Source: Candidatus Poseidonia sp.
GTDB lineage: Archaea; Thermoplasmatota; Poseidoniia; Poseidoniales; Poseidoniaceae
Assembly (NCBI GenBank): GCA_016779705.1
Contig: JADHNB010000005.1
Location: 1 to 36,058 of the forward strand
Direction of reading: 5' to 3'
Length of the DNA: 36,058 bases
Numbering within the stretch: position 1 is the stretch's first letter; each line of letters begins with the position of its first letter. The notes under the pieces are model-generated. The model did no database searches. It had not been told where the DNA came from and saw only the letters and a list, made by a program, of their open reading frames with translations. Shown in pieces: positions 33,281 to 36,058 of this stretch. The position numbers and the translations under genes are program-made.

Positions 33281-34027
33281 ATGACCATGAAAGCCATCCT
33301 TGTCGCTGGTGGCCACGGTCGTCGCCTTCATCCATTCACCACCTATGCGCAGAAGACCATGCTGCCCTTGTATGACCGGCCCGTGATCGATTATGCACTC
33401 GGGACCATTCGGCGTGCAGGCATCAACGACATCACCATCGTCGCCAATCGTTTTGTTGAGCAAATTGCCCTTCACATCGGGCAAGGGTTGCCCGGCGAGC
33501 GTGTGCATTACGTCATTGAGGAAGAACCTCTGGGTGTCGCCCACGCCCTTTCGCTGGCTCGCCCCTACAACGAAGGAGATCGCTTGATGGTCTATTTCTC
33601 CGACAACATCACGACTTTGGAATTCGCCGACCACGTCAACGCCTTTCTTCAGGCACCCGACCCGCCGGGGTGCGTCCTCATCGCGCGTGAAGAAGCCAAA
33701 CCCGAAGCGTTTGGTGTCGCGGTTCTCGACGATGAGGGCGTGGTCCGTGACGTGGTCGAAAAACCCGCTGAGCCTCCCTCAAACTTGGCCATTGGCGGCA
33801 TTTACTTGTTTGATGAACGGTTTTGGGAGCGTTTGGACCGTGCCGTTGAAACAAACCGTGAGGCCTTTTCCATCACCGACGTCACCCGTCAATACGTGAG
33901 GGAAGGGGAAGCGACCATCCTCACCGTCGGGGCCGAAACGTGGGTGGACTGCGGAACGCCGGCGTCGTTGCTCTATGCCTCGACCATGGCCCGGGATGGA
34001 AAATTAAACCCAAACCCGCACAGGTGA
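33281..34027 (+). CDS. Sugar-1-phosphate nucleotidyltransferase (RfbA/RmlA-like)
   Basis: 248-residue nucleotidyltransferase that should join a sugar-1-phosphate to an NTP, probably dTTP or UTP. The N-terminal loop [12 protein letters not shown] (9-20) replaces the usual GGxGTRL, with catalytic Arg retained, and [14 protein letters not shown] (26-39) is the classic KPxxPxxxxP-type block. Further marks: SDNI (metal Asp), [28 protein letters not shown] and [11 protein letters not shown]. It most resembles glucose-1-phosphate thymidylyltransferase. The dehydrogenase gene starts 5 nt after the stop, so both act in making nucleotide sugars for surface glycans. The exact sugar is unknown. Confidence 0.9.
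   Translation: MTMKAILVAGGHGRRLHPFTTYAQKTMLPLYDRPVIDYALGTIRRAGINDITIVANRFVEQIALHIGQGLPGERVHYVIEEEPLGVAHALSLARPYNEGDRLMVYFSDNITTLEFADHVNAFLQAPDPPGCVLIAREEAKPEAFGVAVLDDEGVVRDVVEKPAEPPSNLAIGGIYLFDERFWERLDRAVETNREAFSITDVTRQYVREGEATILTVGAETWVDCGTPASLLYASTMARDGKLNPNPHR
34022..34027 (+). promoter_or_regulatory. Shine-Dalgarno for the dehydrogenase at 34033
   Basis: AGGTGA overlaps the nucleotidyltransferase stop and lies 5 nt before the ATG. It fixes the dehydrogenase start, which would otherwise read in frame from 33940. Confidence 0.6.
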
Positions 34028-34032
34028 CTGAG

Positions 34033-34857
34033 ATGAAAATTGGGATCATCGGTGCGGGCATGGTGGGAAGCGCGATTGAACATTGCTTTGCTTCAGCCCA
34101 CGAGCTCTACGTCCACGACCCGGTTCGAGGGACCTCCCTTGATGACGTCGTCGCCAACGTAGACATGGCCTATATCGCAGTCCCGACACCTTCTGACCCG
34201 GCCACCGGAGCCTGCGACACCAGCATCGTGGAAGAGGTGTTGGACGCGTTGCCAAGCGGATTCACAGCGGTCATCAAAAGCACCGTCGTCCCGGGAACCA
34301 CGCAGCGCTATCATGACGCATATCCGCATTTGAACATCGCTTATTCGCCCGAGTTTTTGGTCGAGCGCCAACGTCTGGAGGATGCAGCGAATCAGCACGT
34401 GCTCGTCGTCGGAACCCACCACGCCGAGGTCGCAGAACAGGTGTTTGAACAGCACCGACAAGCGGGCGTTTTACGCACCGAACAACTCTACCATGTCACG
34501 CCAACCCAGGCTGAACTGGTGAAATACACCAAGAACACGTTCTATGCCCTCAAAGTCACCTTCGCCAACCAAATGTACGACCTCTGCCAAGCGATGGGCG
34601 AGGATTGGTACGTCATTCGAGACATCATCACTGCGCAACAACCGCAACCCATCGGACCTTCCCATCTCGACCCCATCTTCGGACTTCGTCGCGGCTTTGG
34701 TGGGAAATGCTTGCCAAAAGACAGTTTGGCGTTGACGGTGCTGGCCGAACAATTGGGCGTCAAATACGCATTGCTGGATGCGATGCAGCAGGACAACGCC
34801 GCCTTGCGCACCCAATTCACCGGCAAACCCAGCGATGTGGTCACCAATGACGATTGA
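34033..34857 (+). CDS. Short UDP-glucose/GDP-mannose dehydrogenase-family protein
   Basis: 274-residue member of the nucleotide-sugar dehydrogenase family. The NAD-binding motif is GIIGAGMVG (4-12), with AVPTPSD (49-55), STVVPGTT (83-90), YSPEFLVE (104-111), the [10 protein letters not shown] Lys/Asn pair (161-170) and the catalytic loop [10 protein letters not shown] with C226. Typical enzymes are ~400-450 residues; this lacks the C-terminal UDP-binding domain, although the catalytic Cys, Lys and Asn are kept. It may oxidise a smaller or differently bound sugar, or pair with another subunit. The start follows an AGGTGA Shine-Dalgarno. The GtrA gene overlaps its last 11 bp. No frameshift is evident; the downstream frame is fully used by GtrA. 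Confidence 0.85.
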   Translation: MKIGIIGAGMVGSAIEHCFASAHELYVHDPVRGTSLDDVVANVDMAYIAVPTPSDPATGACDTSIVEEVLDALPSGFTAVIKSTVVPGTTQRYHDAYPHLNIAYSPEFLVERQRLEDAANQHVLVVGTHHAEVAEQVFEQHRQAGVLRTEQLYHVTPTQAELVKYTKNTFYALKVTFANQMYDLCQAMGEDWYVIRDIITAQQPQPIGPSHLDPIFGLRRGFGGKCLPKDSLALTVLAEQLGVKYALLDAMQQDNAALRTQFTGKPSDVVTNDD

Positions 34858-35308
34858 AATCGGCCGTCAGGTGGTGTTTGAACGCCTCGCCCCGCGAGGT
34901 TCGTTGATTCGTTTCGGCATGGTTGGAGCGTTCAACAGTTCGATCTTTTTTGTCGGCTGGACCGTTTCGATGGTCCTCTTCGCCTCGGTTGATGTCCGCG
35001 TCTTGTGGGGCATTGCGTGGGGCTTGACGGGCGTGTTGGCCCACTTTGTTCATCGCGCATTCACCTTTGACGACCACCTGCCCCTCTCGTGGACGTTGCC
35101 GACGGCGGTACCCGTTTACATCGGCAGTTTGGTCGGCTCCAGCCTCACCCTTGGGTGGCTTGATGCTGCCTTTCCAGAGGCGATCCACTGGATGGGAGGG
35201 ATCAACATGCTGGCGTGGGGCGTGATGATTTGGGCCACCATGCGTTTGGTGGTGTTTCAGTTTTCACCAACTACAGCGCATGCGTCTCCAGAACGTCCAG
35301 AGGAATGA
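34847..35308 (+). CDS. GtrA-family membrane protein
   Basis: 153-residue polytopic protein of the GtrA family, thought to move lipid-linked sugars or to assist glycosyltransfer at the membrane. Four transmembrane segments are visible: [72 protein letters not shown] and [21 protein letters not shown]. The FGMVGAFN start and HRAFTF/RLVVF ends are family-like (GxxN and NRxWTF-type motifs). The ATG overlaps the dehydrogenase stop by 11 bp, giving translational coupling. The C-terminal 38 bp overlap the convergent DUF2237 gene. Confidence 0.88.
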   Translation: MTIEIGRQVVFERLAPRGSLIRFGMVGAFNSSIFFVGWTVSMVLFASVDVRVLWGIAWGLTGVLAHFVHRAFTFDDHLPLSWTLPTAVPVYIGSLVGSSLTLGWLDAAFPEAIHWMGGINMLAWGVMIWATMRLVVFQFSPTTAHASPERPEE

Positions 35309-35633
35309 CCTCCAACGCCCGACGGTGAGTGGACTCCAAATCCACGGGACAGGCTTGACCCGCATTCACGGCTTCCAGCCATGTCCGGGCGCAAACGCAC
35401 CAGGAATCCCCCGCTTTGAGACCTGGAAAGTTGAACTGGGGGGCGGGCGTGATGAGGTCGTTGCCTTGGCTACGAGCAAATTCCAGGAAGGCATCGTTGA
35501 CCACACAGCACACCGTGTGGGAGCCTCGGTCGCTGTCATCGGTGTTGCAACACCCGTCGCGATACCAACCGGTGAGCGGGTCGTTGGAACACGGTTCGAG
35601 TTCGCCGCCGAGGACGTTGACGCTGGGGTGCAT
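35271..35633 (-). CDS. DUF2237-family protein
   Basis: 120-residue protein of the DUF2237 family, common in bacteria and of unknown function. The family sequence is recognisable: NVLGGELEPCSNDPLTGWYRDGCCNT (6-31), SHTVCCVVNDAFLEF, GNDLITPAPQFNFPGLKAGDSWCVCARTWLEA and a final [17 protein letters not shown]. Eight cysteines (C15, C28, C29, C42, C43, C79, C81, C95) suggest metal or Fe-S binding or disulfides. A CTTCATTAGC element is about 26 bp before the ATG. It is followed by no same-strand gene; its 3' end overlaps gtrA. Confidence 0.92.
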   Translation of the reverse strand: MHPSVNVLGGELEPCSNDPLTGWYRDGCCNTDDSDRGSHTVCCVVNDAFLEFARSQGNDLITPAPQFNFPGLKAGDSWCVCARTWLEAVNAGQACPVDLESTHRRALEVIPLDVLETHAL

Positions 35634-35655
35634 GAACAGGCAACGTTCACGTTTG

Positions 35656-35663
35656 CTAATGAA
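35656..35663 (-). promoter_or_regulatory. TATA-like element for DUF2237
   Basis: On the minus strand this reads TTCATTAG, centred about 26.5 bp before the ATG at 35633. It lies near the 3' end of the glutaredoxin gene region upstream. Confidence 0.5.
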
Positions 35664-35681
35664 GGGTTGTTCGCTGCGTTT

Positions 35682-36011
35682 TCAGAAGCCCAGCCACCGA
35701 ACGAATCGCTTGAGAGGCGAACGGTGAGGAAGCCCCTCAGCACGCCCCAACAAGACGTCCAGTTCACCTGATTTTTCAACTTGAACCAAATCGTCAAAAC
35801 CGCCAACATGAACACCGCCCACGATGATTTGCGGCACGGTTCGTGCACCTCCCGTCGCTCTCGCAAAGGCTTGCTGAGTCCTCGGGTCGGCTTTCAATCG
35901 CCGTTCGGTGAACGCCACATCCTTTCGGCTCAGAAATTGTTTGGCCCGAGTGCAAGCGCCACAACCTCGATTGGTCCACAAAACGACCTCGGCGTCCGTT
36001 GGACGTCCCAT
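35682..36011 (-). CDS. Glutaredoxin-like protein
   Basis: 109-residue thioredoxin-fold protein. The redox motif is CGAC (C17 and C20), preceded by LWTNR. The cis-proline segment RTVPQI is at 57-62, and the GGFDDL block near 70-75 is the glutaredoxin GGxDDL/thiol-binding end. A C-terminal basic extension (PHRSPLKRFVRWLGF) is present. It could donate electrons to peroxidase or ribonucleotide reductase; archaea usually lack glutathione, so the reductant is uncertain. The ATG lies 47 bp from the window end, so the promoter may be cut off. DUF2237 follows 48 bp downstream on the same strand. Confidence 0.9.
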   Translation of the reverse strand: MGRPTDAEVVLWTNRGCGACTRAKQFLSRKDVAFTERRLKADPRTQQAFARATGGARTVPQIIVGGVHVGGFDDLVQVEKSGELDVLLGRAEGLPHRSPLKRFVRWLGF

Positions 36012-36058
36012 GGTTTCCGCTGGTCCATGCGGGTTTCAAGATTGGGGTTTGATGCGGG

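Noticed and set aside
1-36058. CRISPR arrays, rRNA, prophage or toxin-antitoxin loci
   Set aside because: No regularly spaced repeats, rRNA signatures, phage structural genes or paired small toxin-like genes were seen; the only RHH domain is fused to fumarase.

Overview
The window looks like a compact, GC-rich (about 60% by eye) euryarchaeal chromosome segment, most likely from a planktonic Marine Group II-type (Poseidoniales / Thermoplasmatota) archaeon; the exact lineage is inference. Archaeal markers are FEN1, a Trm11/Trm-G10-type tRNA methyltransferase, a Pcc1-like KEOPS subunit and the archaea-specific 4-phosphopantoate--beta-alanine ligase of CoA synthesis. They sit among bacterial-type genes: ATP-dependent PEP carboxykinase, class II fumarase, poxvirus/bacterial-type topoisomerase IB, HflX, ExoIII, glutathione peroxidase and DUF2237. 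Many transcription-unit first genes have a TATA-like element centred about 24-27 bp before the start codon, which predicts leaderless mRNAs. Several internal operon genes instead carry an (A/G)GGTG Shine-Dalgarno 4-6 nt before the start.

Layout. 1-2.8 kb: FEN1, tRNA methyltransferase, a YkgJ-type cysteine-cluster protein and tRNA-Arg(TCG). 2.8-4.1 kb: three stop-to-start-coupled reverse genes including a CDKN3-like phosphatase. 4.2-5.2 kb: an AT-richer orphan gene with a C-terminal zinc ribbon. 5.2-7.9 kb: a small winged-helix-like protein, then a left-handed beta-helix acyltransferase and a phosphoglucosamine-mutase-like enzyme (amino-sugar phosphate metabolism). 7.9-11.7 kb: a giant membrane protein with about 36 predicted spans. 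11.8-15.0 kb: PEP carboxykinase and a DEAD-box helicase. 15.2-17.3 kb: two membrane/exported proteins, glutathione peroxidase and cyclophilin. 17.3-21.2 kb: an isoaspartyl peptidase/asparaginase-like enzyme, topoisomerase IB and a fumarase. 21.2-25.2 kb: beta-propeller protein, beta-carbonic anhydrase, a membrane protein and HflX. 25.2-27.7 kb: Pcc1, a DCC thiol oxidoreductase, ExoIII and an FAD oxidoreductase. 27.8-30.7 kb: NadC and phosphopantothenate synthetase (NAD and CoA synthesis), then an isopropylmalate/isocitrate-type dehydrogenase. 30.9-33.2 kb: four unrecognised genes (winged-helix-like, coiled coil, two membrane proteins). 33.3-35.3 kb: a sugar nucleotidyltransferase, short nucleotide-sugar dehydrogenase and GtrA operon (surface glycan). 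The end holds DUF2237 and a glutaredoxin.

The most unusual item is the fumarase at 19587-21191. Its first ~50 residues form a ribbon-helix-helix DNA-binding domain, and the TATA position puts the start before that domain. A perfect GGTGAA-N6-TTCACC inverted repeat lies against that TATA box, so the enzyme may regulate its own promoter in the way PutA does. Other items of note are a ~80-bp AT-rich patch inside the HflX GTPase domain, a symmetric TATA element exactly midway between the starts of hflX and pcc1, and nine convergent gene junctions that are all overlapping or within 14 bp. No CRISPR array, rRNA, insertion sequence or prophage was seen. No gap without a gene exceeds 300 bases.
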